Source: Blastocatellia bacterium (GTDB lineage Bacteria; Acidobacteriota; Blastocatellia; Chloracidobacteriales; Chloracidobacteriaceae). Taken from it: a stretch of 64,000 nucleotides of DNA. Position numbers and translations under genes: made by a program. The stretch spans positions 1-64,000 of the forward strand of contig JAIBAN010000023.1 in the NCBI GenBank assembly GCA_019695185.1, in the 5' to 3' direction. This document shows positions 9,984-16,680 of this stretch, piece after piece (the first letter of the stretch is position 1; each line of letters opens with the position of its first letter). The notes beneath the pieces are model-generated. The model ran no database searches, had not been told where the DNA came from, and saw nothing but the letters and a program-made list of their open reading frames with translations.

Positions 9984-10033
9984 ACGTGGCGATTTAGGTA
10001 ACTTGCTCCACGTTAAAAACTGCTAAACAGCCG
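9984..10033 (+). ncRNA. SAM-II/SAM-V-clan riboswitch aptamer, copy 1
   Basis: P1 stem ACGTGG (9984-9989) pairs with CCACGT (10008-10013). The loop carries GATTTA (9991-9996) and CTTGC (10002-10006); the 3' side has TAAAAAC and GCTAAA (10022-10027). These elements in this order and spacing match the SAM-II consensus I know (GAUUUA...UUGC...P1'...GCUAAA pseudoknot). A GGT in the loop could pair with GCC at 10030-10032 to form P2. It lies directly after a promoter and before a terminator. Confidence 0.85.
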
Positions 10034-10043
10034 GGAAAATTCC

Positions 10044-10086
10044 AAAGGCCCTGTGCGAGTTTAGCACAGGGCCTTTCGCTTTTTTT
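10044..10086 (+). terminator. Intrinsic terminator after aptamer 1
   Basis: Perfect 13-bp stem (10044-10056 with 10064-10076), 7-nt loop, then CGC and a run of T to 10086. It follows aptamer 1 by 11 nt and lies upstream of the coding region, so it is a likely expression platform (attenuator). Confidence 0.85.
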
Positions 10087-10109
10087 GTGGAATTTTTTAA
10101 CAATTTAGT

Positions 10110-10159
10110 ACGTGGCGATTTACGCAAATTGCTCCACGTTAAAAACTGCTAAACAGCCC
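10110..10159 (+). ncRNA. SAM-II/SAM-V-clan riboswitch aptamer, copy 2
   Basis: Near-duplicate of copy 1: P1 ACGTGG (10110-10115) with CCACGT (10134-10139), GATTTA, TTGC, then TTAAAAACT and GCTAAA (10148-10153). Differences concentrate in the loop (ACGCAAA against AGGTAAC). The second copy is 126 nt downstream of the first and is followed by its own terminator, so the operon has a tandem riboswitch leader. Confidence 0.85.
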
Positions 10160-10171
10160 ATGAGGATACTC

Positions 10172-10209
10172 CCTCCATGCCTGTTTCGGCATGGAGGTTT
10201 TTTGTTTTT
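10172..10209 (+). terminator. Intrinsic terminator after aptamer 2
   Basis: Perfect 10-bp stem CCTCCATGCC / GGCATGGAGG (10172-10181 with 10188-10197), 6-nt loop, then a T-rich run. It ends 59 nt before the thrC start codon. Confidence 0.85.
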
Positions 10210-10267
10210 GGCGACAAAAAATCCTATGTTGAACGTTGGCTGTGCGGCGCATTCAGGAGAAACCGAC

Positions 10268-11506
10268 ATGAGTTTCGTGACTGGTCTGAAATGCCGCGAG
10301 TGTGGACGAAAATACCCGAAAGAACCGACTGCCGGTTGTTCGGAATGCTTTGCCCCGCTTGAAGTTGATTATGATTATGACGCAATTGCCCAAACCCTGA
10401 CCCGTGAAAAAATCACGCGGCGGGAGCCCAACATTTGGAAATACCGTGAACTCCTCCCGCTGGATGGAACCCCGGTTGTCGGGCCGGGCACTGGTTGCAC
10501 GCCCTTGCTCCGGGCCAAAAATCTGGGCAAACGGTTGGGTTTGACCAATCTTTACATCAAAAATGACAGCGTGAATGCCCCGACGCTCTCCTTTAAGGAC
10601 CGGGTGACGGCGGTTGCCGTCAACAAGGCGCTGGAATTCGGCCTGACGGCGGTGGGTTGCGCATCAACCGGCAACCTGGCGAATTCGGTTGCTGCCACGG
10701 CGGCGGCTGCCGGACTGCCCGCTTTCATTCTGATTCCGGAAAACCTGGAAAAAAGCAAAGTGGTCGGCACGACCATTTACGGGGCCACGGTGGTTGCAGT
10801 GCGCGGCAACTACGATGATGTCAATCGGCTCTGCACCCAGATTGCCGACCGCTATGCCTGGGGTTTGGTCAACGTCAATCTGCGGCCTTTTTATGGCGAA
10901 GGCTCCAAAACGGTCGGCTATGAAATTGCCGAAGCCCTTGGCTGGCGTGCTCCGGATGCGATTGTGGTGCCAATGGCGGGCGGTTCGTTGATTACCAAAA
11001 TCCATAAAGGGTTCAAGGAATTTGAAAAACTGGGGCTGTTGGACGCGCCGGTTGCAACCCGGATTTTCGGAGCCCAGGCAACGGGCTGCAACCCGATTGC
11101 GACGGCGGTGAAACGCTCCACCTGCACCATCAGACCGGTCAAACCCGACACCATCGCCAAATCCCTGGCAATTGGCAATCCGGCGGACGGTTATTTCGCC
11201 GCTGGTGTGATTGCCCGCAGTGGCGGCTGGGCCGAGGATGTTTCCGACCCGGAAATCCTGGAAGGAATCAAACTCCTGGCCGAAACCGAAGGGATTTTTA
11301 CCGAAACCGCCGGTGGCGTCACGGTGGCTGTGACCCAGAAACTGGTGGCTGAAAAGCGAATCAAGCCGGATGACGTGACGGTGCTCACCATCACCGGCAA
11401 CGGCCTGAAAACCCAGGAAGTCCTGCACACCGCGCCTCCTGTCGTGATTGACCCGCGCCTGGCGGATTTTCACTCGGCAGTCTTTGGCAAAGCGGCTTCG
11501 GCCTGA
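10268..11506 (+). CDS. thrC: Threonine synthase (PLP fold II), possibly a methionine-pathway enzyme
   Basis: 412 aa. The start at 10268 is chosen because AGGAGA lies 7 bases upstream; the frame extends further upstream but would run through the riboswitch. The N-terminal zinc-ribbon-like Cys9-x2-Cys12...Cys24-x2-Cys27 is followed by the PLP domain with the Schiff-base lysine in LSFKDR (Lys110) and substrate motifs (STGNLANS). The family converts O-phosphohomoserine to threonine and phosphate. Control by two SAM-sensing RNAs and the neighbouring sulfur carrier and aspartate kinase suggest a link to methionine: either it balances the O-phosphohomoserine branch, or it uses a thiocarboxylated carrier to make homocysteine (inference). 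Assignment to the threonine synthase family is firm; the in vivo product is not. Confidence 0.9.
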   Translation: MSFVTGLKCRECGRKYPKEPTAGCSECFAPLEVDYDYDAIAQTLTREKITRREPNIWKYRELLPLDGTPVVGPGTGCTPLLRAKNLGKRLGLTNLYIKNDSVNAPTLSFKDRVTAVAVNKALEFGLTAVGCASTGNLANSVAATAAAAGLPAFILIPENLEKSKVVGTTIYGATVVAVRGNYDDVNRLCTQIADRYAWGLVNVNLRPFYGEGSKTVGYEIAEALGWRAPDAIVVPMAGGSLITKIHKGFKEFEKLGLLDAPVATRIFGAQATGCNPIATAVKRSTCTIRPVKPDTIAKSLAIGNPADGYFAAGVIARSGGWAEDVSDPEILEGIKLLAETEGIFTETAGGVTVAVTQKLVAEKRIKPDDVTVLTITGNGLKTQEVLHTAPPVVIDPRLADFHSAVFGKAASA

Positions 11507-11520
11507 ATTTTGACGGGTTA

Positions 11521-11590
11521 GTTTTGAGTTCCATCTTCTCGTGGACTGCAATGGGATGGAAGAAATCCACGTCAGGGTGGGACTCAAAAC
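11521..11590. repeat. Imperfect inverted repeat with TTTTGAG arms
   Basis: GTTTTGAGTTCC at 11521-11532 and GGACTCAAAAC at 11580-11590 flank an inner GTGGA/TCCAC pair. It resembles a one-unit version of the TTTTGAG elements elsewhere in the window and lies in the thrC to sulfur-carrier gap. Confidence 0.5.
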
Positions 11591-11618
11591 TTAATATTTA
11601 CTTGCAAGAGCGTGTTTG

Positions 11619-11758
11619 AAAATTTGGAGTGCGGGGACTTGTCACCGCTTTGTTTTTCGGCGACTTGTCGCCGAACTTGTTTTTTGCTGCTTCTGGTCAG
11701 GTGGTGGCGACAAGTCGCCACCAGTGAAAGCGGTGACAAGTCCCCGCACTCCAAATTT
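11619..11758. repeat. Long inverted repeat of the GGGGACTTGTCAC family
   Basis: A 32-bp arm (11619-11650) and its perfect reverse complement (11727-11758) enclose two further palindromes, CGGCGACTTGTCGCCG and GGTGGCGACAAGTCGCCACC. The core GACTTGTC / GACAAGTC therefore occurs four times. A shorter relative lies at 45020-45063. It sits inside the thrC operon and could fold into a large cruciform or RNA hairpin. Confidence 0.85.
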
Positions 11759-11790
11759 CCCCGCACCCACGAAGAAAAAGGAAAATTGAC

Positions 11791-12066
11791 ATGGCACACA
11801 CGATTACAATTCCAACTTTGTTGCGCTCGCTCACCGGCGGACTGGAAACCGTTGAGCTGGAAGCTGCAACCGTTCTTGAAGTGGTTGAAAACCTGGACGC
11901 CCAATATCCCGGCTTCCGGGCCCGCATTTGTGAAACCAATGGCGAGTTGCGCCGCTTCATCAATTTTTATCTGAACGGCGAGGACGTGCGGTTTCTGGAT
12001 AATCTGGCCACCCGCCTGCCCGAACAGGCGGAAATTGCCATCATTCCCGCCATTGCCGGAGGTTAA
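11791..12066 (+). CDS. MoaD/ThiS-family ubiquitin-like sulfur carrier
   Basis: 91 aa, typical length for the beta-grasp sulfur carriers. The C terminus ends in IIPAIAGG, the Gly-Gly tail that an E1-like enzyme adenylates and converts to a thiocarboxylate. No processing tail follows GG. The hydrophobic pattern (MAHTITIPTLLRSLTGG at the start and FYLNGEDVRFLDNLATRL later) is that of MoaD/CysO. It lies between thrC and lysC, starting 2 bp before lysC, which points to sulfur transfer in amino-acid synthesis rather than molybdopterin or thiamine synthesis. CysO (cysteine) and HcyS (homocysteine) are known precedents; which applies here is inference. Confidence 0.85.
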   Translation: MAHTITIPTLLRSLTGGLETVELEAATVLEVVENLDAQYPGFRARICETNGELRRFINFYLNGEDVRFLDNLATRLPEQAEIAIIPAIAGG

Positions 12067-12068
12067 TC

Positions 12069-13355
12069 ATGTCGCAGCAACAGACAGCCCACCCGATACG
12101 GGTTTTGAAATTTGGCGGAACTTCGGTCCAGCACGCGGCAGCCATCCGGCGGTTGACGGAAATTGTGGCAGCCAAACGCAAAACCTGTCGTCCGGTGGTC
12201 GTGGTTTCGGCACTGGCCGGGGTCACCGACACCTTGCTTGACGCGGCGCGGATTGCCGCCCGTGGTTCACTGGAAACGGTTCACTCCCGCCTGAAAAAAC
12301 TGGAAAACCGCCATGCAACGGTTCTGCGGGAACTCTTCAACCAGCATTCCTGTCTGGCGAGCGAACTCTTTCTGCTGGATACGGCCCGGATTTTGGAAAC
12401 CCAACTGGCCGAACTGGAACTGCTGCTGAGTGCCGTTGCAACGCTCGGAACGCTGCCGGATGTCATTCAGGACGCAGTGGTGGCATTTGGTGAACGGTTA
12501 AGCTCGGTGCTGGTGACGACGGCGCTTCAATTGCGGGGCATCACGGCGGAAACCGTGGATGCCCGCCGGGTGATTGTCACTGACGGGCGTCATACCTGTG
12601 CCGAACCGGACCCAACAGCCATTGGGAAACAAAGCCGGAGAATCATTGCTCCGTTGCTGGAAGCCGAAACCGTGGTGGTGACACAGGGGTTTATCGGTTC
12701 CACCCGGAACGGGGCCACGACGACGCTCGGACGCGGAGGCTCGGATTTCACGGCGACCTTGCTGGGAGCAGCTCTCGATGCGGAAGCGGTTGAAATCTGG
12801 ACGGATGTGAACGGGGTACTGACAGCAGACCCGAAAATCATTCCCGGAGCCGCAACCATTCCTTTTCTGACCTTTACCGAGGCGGATGTATTGGCCCAGT
12901 TTGGGGCCAAAGTCCTTCATCAGCGGACGGTTCAGCCTGTCCGGGCGAAAGGGATTCCGGTGTTTGTCTTCAATTCGGAACAGCCCGACGGCCCCGGCAC
13001 CAGGGTTGATGGCGGGCAAAAAACCGCATCCGGTGTGGTGAAATCCATCGCTATCATTCCGGAAGCCCATCAAACTCTGCTGGGGTTGGTCGGAACCGGC
13101 ATTGCCCATTCGGCCACCATCAAGGCCAAGGTGTTGGACACGCTCCATCTGTTTGAAGCCGAACTGGTGCGCGAACCGCTTTCCCCGCATTGTCTGGCAG
13201 TGATTGTGGATGCGGTTGACGCCAAACGGGCCGTGGTGGCCCTCCACGAAGCGTTTTTTGAGTCGCCCGCAGAGCCTGCCGGACGGGCGGAAGCCTCACA
13301 CACGTTGAAAATCCTTGGTGTGCAACCCCTCGTTCTCAGTCCTTCCTTCATTTGA
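12069..13355 (+). CDS. lysC: Aspartate kinase
   Basis: 428 aa. Motifs: KFGGTS near residue 14, GRGGSDFTATLLG, and WTDVNGVLTADPKI. The C-terminal part has ACT-like regulatory sequence (LVGTGIAHSATIKAKVLDTL...). It phosphorylates aspartate, the first step toward homoserine, methionine, threonine and lysine. It starts 2 bp after the sulfur-carrier stop, so it is co-translated from the SAM-riboswitch operon. Its last 60 bp overlap the 3' end of the convergent histidine kinase gene. Confidence 0.93.
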   Translation: MSQQQTAHPIRVLKFGGTSVQHAAAIRRLTEIVAAKRKTCRPVVVVSALAGVTDTLLDAARIAARGSLETVHSRLKKLENRHATVLRELFNQHSCLASELFLLDTARILETQLAELELLLSAVATLGTLPDVIQDAVVAFGERLSSVLVTTALQLRGITAETVDARRVIVTDGRHTCAEPDPTAIGKQSRRIIAPLLEAETVVVTQGFIGSTRNGATTTLGRGGSDFTATLLGAALDAEAVEIWTDVNGVLTADPKIIPGAATIPFLTFTEADVLAQFGAKVLHQRTVQPVRAKGIPVFVFNSEQPDGPGTRVDGGQKTASGVVKSIAIIPEAHQTLLGLVGTGIAHSATIKAKVLDTLHLFEAELVREPLSPHCLAVIVDAVDAKRAVVALHEAFFESPAEPAGRAEASHTLKILGVQPLVLSPSFI

Positions 13356-14729
13356 GAAGGTGATGGCCGGGAGCCGGATTTCAACCTTAAACCCGGTGGC
13401 ACAGTTGCTGGCTGTAATGGTTCCTTGGTGCAACAGGGTGGCCCGCTGGGCAATGGCCAACCCCAGCCCCACCCCACCGGTTTTTCGGTCACGGCCTTCG
13501 CCAATGCGATAGAAAGGCTGGAACAATTTCTCCAGTTCCGCTTCCGGGACCCCCGGCCCGTAATCGTAAACCCGTACCACGGCCATCGGTTGGTGGTTGA
13601 CCACCTGTTGGGAAAGTTCAATCTCGACCGTTGTGTTGGGATGAGTGTATTTGACGGCATTGCGCACGACATTTTCCACGGCCTGATAGAGCAATTCGCC
13701 GGAGCCCTGAACCACACAGGCTTCCGCCTGGGTAATGACCACTGAACGTGATTGGTTGCGCGCTTCAAAGTTGGCGTCTGCCGCAATTTTTTCGACAATT
13801 TCCTGCAATTCCACCGGTTTGGCTTCGGTCAGGTTCGGATAGCTTTCCAGCCGGGCCAGCATCAAGACCTGGCTGATAAGTTCGTTCAGCCGTTCCGTCT
13901 CATGTTCAATCCGGTCCAGGGCCTCGGTAGCGGCCTCGCCCGATTTGCGCCGCGCCAGCCCCAAAGCCACATACAGCCGGGAAAGGGGTGACCTCAGTTC
14001 GTGGGAAATATCCCCCAGCAAGCGGTTTTGCGACTGCAACAGGGTTTCAATCCGGCTGGCCATTTCATCAAAATCACGAGCCAAATCCGTCAATTCATCC
14101 CGGCGACGCCCCATGCGGGGGGTTACCCGGATGGAAAGCTCTCCGTGGGAAAATTTGTGGGTGGCTTCCCGCAGTTTCAGTACCGGACCGGTCAGGTATT
14201 TGGCCAGTGCGTAACAAATCACGCCGCTCGTAATGATTTGCGCCAGCAACCGCAGGTAAAAAATTTTGGGATTATCGCGCACGAGGGACATTCTCTGGCG
14301 GGGAATCAACACAACCAGCGTGCATAGCTTGCCATCAGCCAGAACCAACCGGCGGGCAGCCAATAGAAACCCCTCGTTGAACTCAAATTCCACCTGATAC
14401 CCGGTTGCCGCACGCTTGAGCAGTTCGGGGACTTCCGGCAGGGAAAGATTCCCCACCATCAGTTTTTCATCCCCTGCATAGAGGGCGGCCTGGATATTGG
14501 ATGACCGCTTCAACCGGTCAAAAAAAGTCTGGACCCCCACCAACCCTTTGGAATCAGCCATGACAACCGTTGACTCGGCATACACATTGACGGTGTTCCC
14601 ATAGAAATTCCGTAGCCGCTGGGGGGGCAAATCCTGCTGAACGGACAAATCCGTGGTATAGGACGCCGCAATCAGGAGCGCAATCGCCAGCCAAAACCAG
14701 ATGAAAATTTTGAAAAACAGGGTACGCAT
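13296..14729 (-). CDS. Cpx-like sensor histidine kinase
   Basis: 477 aa. The start at 14729 (MRTLFFKIF) is preferred; the frame extends upstream only by translating the heptamer repeat. Order: N-terminal membrane helix, periplasmic sensor region, second helix near residue 170, HAMP, HisKA with phosphoacceptor His243 in SHELRSPLSR, and HATPase with N box (ENVVRNAVKYT), YGPG and GLGLAI motifs. It is separated from the regulator gene upstream by a heptamer element. Pairing with a regulator and a divergent Spy/CpxP-like gene makes an envelope-stress role likely. The C terminus overlaps lysC by 60 bp on the opposite strand. Confidence 0.9.
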   Translation of the reverse strand: MRTLFFKIFIWFWLAIALLIAASYTTDLSVQQDLPPQRLRNFYGNTVNVYAESTVVMADSKGLVGVQTFFDRLKRSSNIQAALYAGDEKLMVGNLSLPEVPELLKRAATGYQVEFEFNEGFLLAARRLVLADGKLCTLVVLIPRQRMSLVRDNPKIFYLRLLAQIITSGVICYALAKYLTGPVLKLREATHKFSHGELSIRVTPRMGRRRDELTDLARDFDEMASRIETLLQSQNRLLGDISHELRSPLSRLYVALGLARRKSGEAATEALDRIEHETERLNELISQVLMLARLESYPNLTEAKPVELQEIVEKIAADANFEARNQSRSVVITQAEACVVQGSGELLYQAVENVVRNAVKYTHPNTTVEIELSQQVVNHQPMAVVRVYDYGPGVPEAELEKLFQPFYRIGEGRDRKTGGVGLGLAIAQRATLLHQGTITASNCATGFKVEIRLPAITFSNEGRTENEGLHTKDFQRV

Positions 14730-14733
14730 AGAA

Positions 14734-14889
14734 AATTGAGAATTGAGAATTGAGAATTGAGAATTGAAAATTGCCAAACCTTGAACAGCTTCATTCAGGG
14801 TAAAAATTGAAATCCACCGATTGGCTGATGGACAAATTGAAACTTGGATTTTTTCCCAATTCCCAATTCTCAATTCTCAATTCTCAATT
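14734..14889. repeat. Inverted heptamer array, unit GAATTGA, with conserved core
   Basis: Left arm 14734-14767 and right arm about 14856-14889 are inverted GAATTGA arrays. The roughly 90-nt loop is about 90 percent identical to the loop of the element at 33489-33660. The right arm overlaps the stop codon of the response regulator (TAA at 14888-14890), and the left arm lies 4 bp from the kinase start. Confidence 0.95.
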
Positions 14890-15595
14890 AAAGCGTGGCC
14901 GAATGGGCATACAAATACCCAACGCCGCGAATGGATTTGATGCGTTCCGCACCATCCTCCAGGTTCCCCAGTTTGCGGCGGATATTCGAGACATGCACGT
15001 CAATACTCCGGTCCAGCGGGTTAAACCGCCGGCCCAGCGCTGTTTCGGAAAGCTCTTCACGGGTGACGACTTTACCCGCCGAGCGCAACAGGCAAACCAG
15101 AATTTCAAACTCAGCCGTGGTGACAAACAGGGATTCCCCGTTTTTGCGCACGACCCGCCCGCCCAGGTCCACCTCGACATCGGCCAGTTTGATGGATTCG
15201 ACCGGGACTTCATCCATAACCAGTTGGGCTCCCTTGCGGGTCCGGCGCAGGATGGCCCGCATCCGGGCCACCAGTTCGCGCGGGTTGAACGGCTTGGGCA
15301 GGTAATCATCGGCTCCGATTTCAAGGCCGACAATCCGGTCCACATCATGGCCTCTGGCAGTCAGCATCAGCACCGGAACCTGGGATTTGGCCCGAATCCG
15401 CCGCAGGACTTCAAAACCGTTGATACCGGGGAGCATCACATCCAGCACGACCATGGCCGGTTGGCCGCTCAAGGCGCGTTCCAAGCCCTGTTCGCCACTG
15501 TGGACAATTTCCAGGTCAAAGCCTTCGGGCTCCAGGTATTCGGAAATCAGGGCACATAAATCAACATCATCGTCAATGACGAGTATCTGTTCCAT
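14888..15595 (-). CDS. OmpR/CpxR-family response regulator
   Basis: 235 aa. The start at 15595 is set by GGAGAG 5 bases upstream of ATG. Receiver domain with acidic pair in VIDDD, phosphoacceptor Asp52 in VVLDVMLPG, Thr in LTARG and Lys in PKPFNPREL; C-terminal winged helix with RSIDVHVSNIRRKLG and IRGVGYLY. It regulates transcription after phosphorylation by the neighbouring kinase. The likely target is the divergent Spy/CpxP-like gene. Its stop codon is supplied by the heptamer repeat. Confidence 0.93.
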   Translation of the reverse strand: MEQILVIDDDVDLCALISEYLEPEGFDLEIVHSGEQGLERALSGQPAMVVLDVMLPGINGFEVLRRIRAKSQVPVLMLTARGHDVDRIVGLEIGADDYLPKPFNPRELVARMRAILRRTRKGAQLVMDEVPVESIKLADVEVDLGGRVVRKNGESLFVTTAEFEILVCLLRSAGKVVTREELSETALGRRFNPLDRSIDVHVSNIRRKLGNLEDGAERIKSIRGVGYLYAHSATL

Positions 15596-15695
15596 TTTCT
15601 CTCCGCTGTAGGGACGTTCCCGATAAGGCACAAATCTTACTCCCCTCACTTGCAGGCTGAAACCGTTCGATTGGGAATTAACAAATCTTCACGAC

Positions 15696-15715
15696 CGGTT
15701 AAAGGAACTTAACCG
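15696..15715. promoter_or_regulatory. Palindromic operator candidate between regulator and Spy-like gene
   Basis: CGGTTAA-N6-TTAACCG is a perfect 7-bp inverted repeat in the 323-bp divergent spacer. It is a candidate binding site for the OmpR-type regulator. The rest of the spacer shows no gene. Confidence 0.45.
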
Positions 15716-15918
15716 ACTTTCAGGATGATTTTGCGTCATATTCAACGCAAGTGGAAGCCAAACCGGGATGGCAAACGGTCATCCGGTTCTTTTGAAAAAA
15801 TGCAGCGGTTTCGAAAAATTTGGCCGACTAAAATCAAAGCTGCTTCGTCCTATGGCGCGAATCTGAAAATCGCACCAGCGAAAAAAACCGACACAAAGAA
15901 GGCAAGGAGTATTTATTT

Positions 15919-16374
15919 ATGACAAAGCGAATTATGGGAATGATGATGGTGGCTGTGCTGCTCGTGGGCGGGGTTTGTGCCACGGCAATGGCCAATGGAA
16001 AACGCCAGCATGGACATCAGTTTGCCGAACGGCGACTGGAACGAATGGCCGCGCATCTCAATTTAACCGAAGACCAGCAAACCAAAATCAAGGCCGTTTT
16101 TGATGCCGAGGCTCCGGCCATGAAACAGCGTCACCAACAAATGGCGGCCATCCGGCAGCAAATTCATGAAATCAACAGCGATGGACAATATCACGAAGCC
16201 GAAGTTTCAAAACTGATTGGTCAACAGACTCAGTTGCTGGCCGATGGCATGGCGGCGCGGGAAAAAGCGCGGCTCCAGGTTTTCAATATCCTGACTCCGG
16301 AACAACGGCAGAAAGCGCAGGAAGCGCGGCAGGCAATGCAGAAACGCCATGCCCAGTTCAGGAATCAGTTCTGA
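15919..16374 (+). CDS. Spy/CpxP-family periplasmic protein
   Basis: 151 aa. Signal peptide (MTKRIMGMMMVAVLLVGG, cleavage near ATAMAN), then a mostly helical, charged and Gln/Met-rich mature part with two LTxxQ motifs (LTEDQQ near residue 50, LTPEQRQK near 126), the hallmark of the Spy/CpxP fold. AAGGAG precedes the start. The family comprises periplasmic chaperones or inhibitors of envelope-stress kinases. Divergent placement from a CpxR/CpxA-like pair matches the classical arrangement. An intrinsic terminator follows. Confidence 0.88.
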   Translation: MTKRIMGMMMVAVLLVGGVCATAMANGKRQHGHQFAERRLERMAAHLNLTEDQQTKIKAVFDAEAPAMKQRHQQMAAIRQQIHEINSDGQYHEAEVSKLIGQQTQLLADGMAAREKARLQVFNILTPEQRQKAQEARQAMQKRHAQFRNQF

Positions 16375-16416
16375 TTTGCAGAAGGTTCCCCCAAAGTGGA
16401 AGGTTGACCTCTCCTC

Positions 16417-16456
16417 AGGCCCCGGCTGGCAAACCCCTCCGGGGCCTATTTTTTTG
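16417..16456 (+). terminator. Intrinsic terminator of the Spy-like gene
   Basis: 9-bp GC-rich stem AGGCCCCGG / CCGGGGCCT (16417-16425 with 16439-16447) followed by ATTTTTTT. Confidence 0.85.
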
Positions 16457-16641
16457 GTTCGGGCAAACCGGCGGCAACGTAAAAAATTGAGCCTCTTCAC
16501 AAAGCGGTGTGGTCCTTCCCGGACCGCCAAGGAGGAGGCTCAAGCCCCGGTGTTGGAGTTCCAACACTCTCACAATCTTTTTTGTTTTCTGTTGCTTACA
16601 AGGAAAAGTTTCTCTATTTCAACAACGTCCGGTTGAGCGGG
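16457..16641. other. Gene-free spacer with stacked inverted repeats
   Basis: No gene. It holds TTGAGCCTC (16487-16495) paired with GAGGCTCAA (16535-16543) around an inner GGTCC/GGACC pair, then GTGTTGGA/TCCAACAC close together. It could be a small structured RNA or a degenerate repeat element. Confidence 0.45.
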
Positions 16642-16675
16642 AGTCAGAGTGACGCCTGAAGGCGTCACTCTGACT
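16642..16675 (-). terminator. Hairpin at the 3' end of the NADH dehydrogenase gene
   Basis: A perfect 16-bp arm pair (16642-16657 with 16660-16675, reads AGTCAGAGTGACGCCT) with a tiny loop lies next to the stop codon at 16681. The T-run lies on the + strand side, so it could stop transcription in either direction. Confidence 0.6.
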
Positions 16676-16680
16676 TTTTG

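Noticed and set aside
10112-10267. Longer N terminus for threonine synthase
   Set aside because: The extension runs through the second riboswitch aptamer and its terminator; the ATG at 10268 has a good ribosome-binding site and starts just before the zinc-ribbon motif.
14730-14873. Longer N terminus for the histidine kinase
   Set aside because: The extra 48 codons are translation of the heptamer element and its loop; the ATG at 14729 begins a normal membrane anchor.
16642-16675. 16-bp hairpin as another member of the heptamer class
   Set aside because: It is a single perfect hairpin with a minimal loop, no tandem units, and a T-run on one side, so a transcription terminator explains it.
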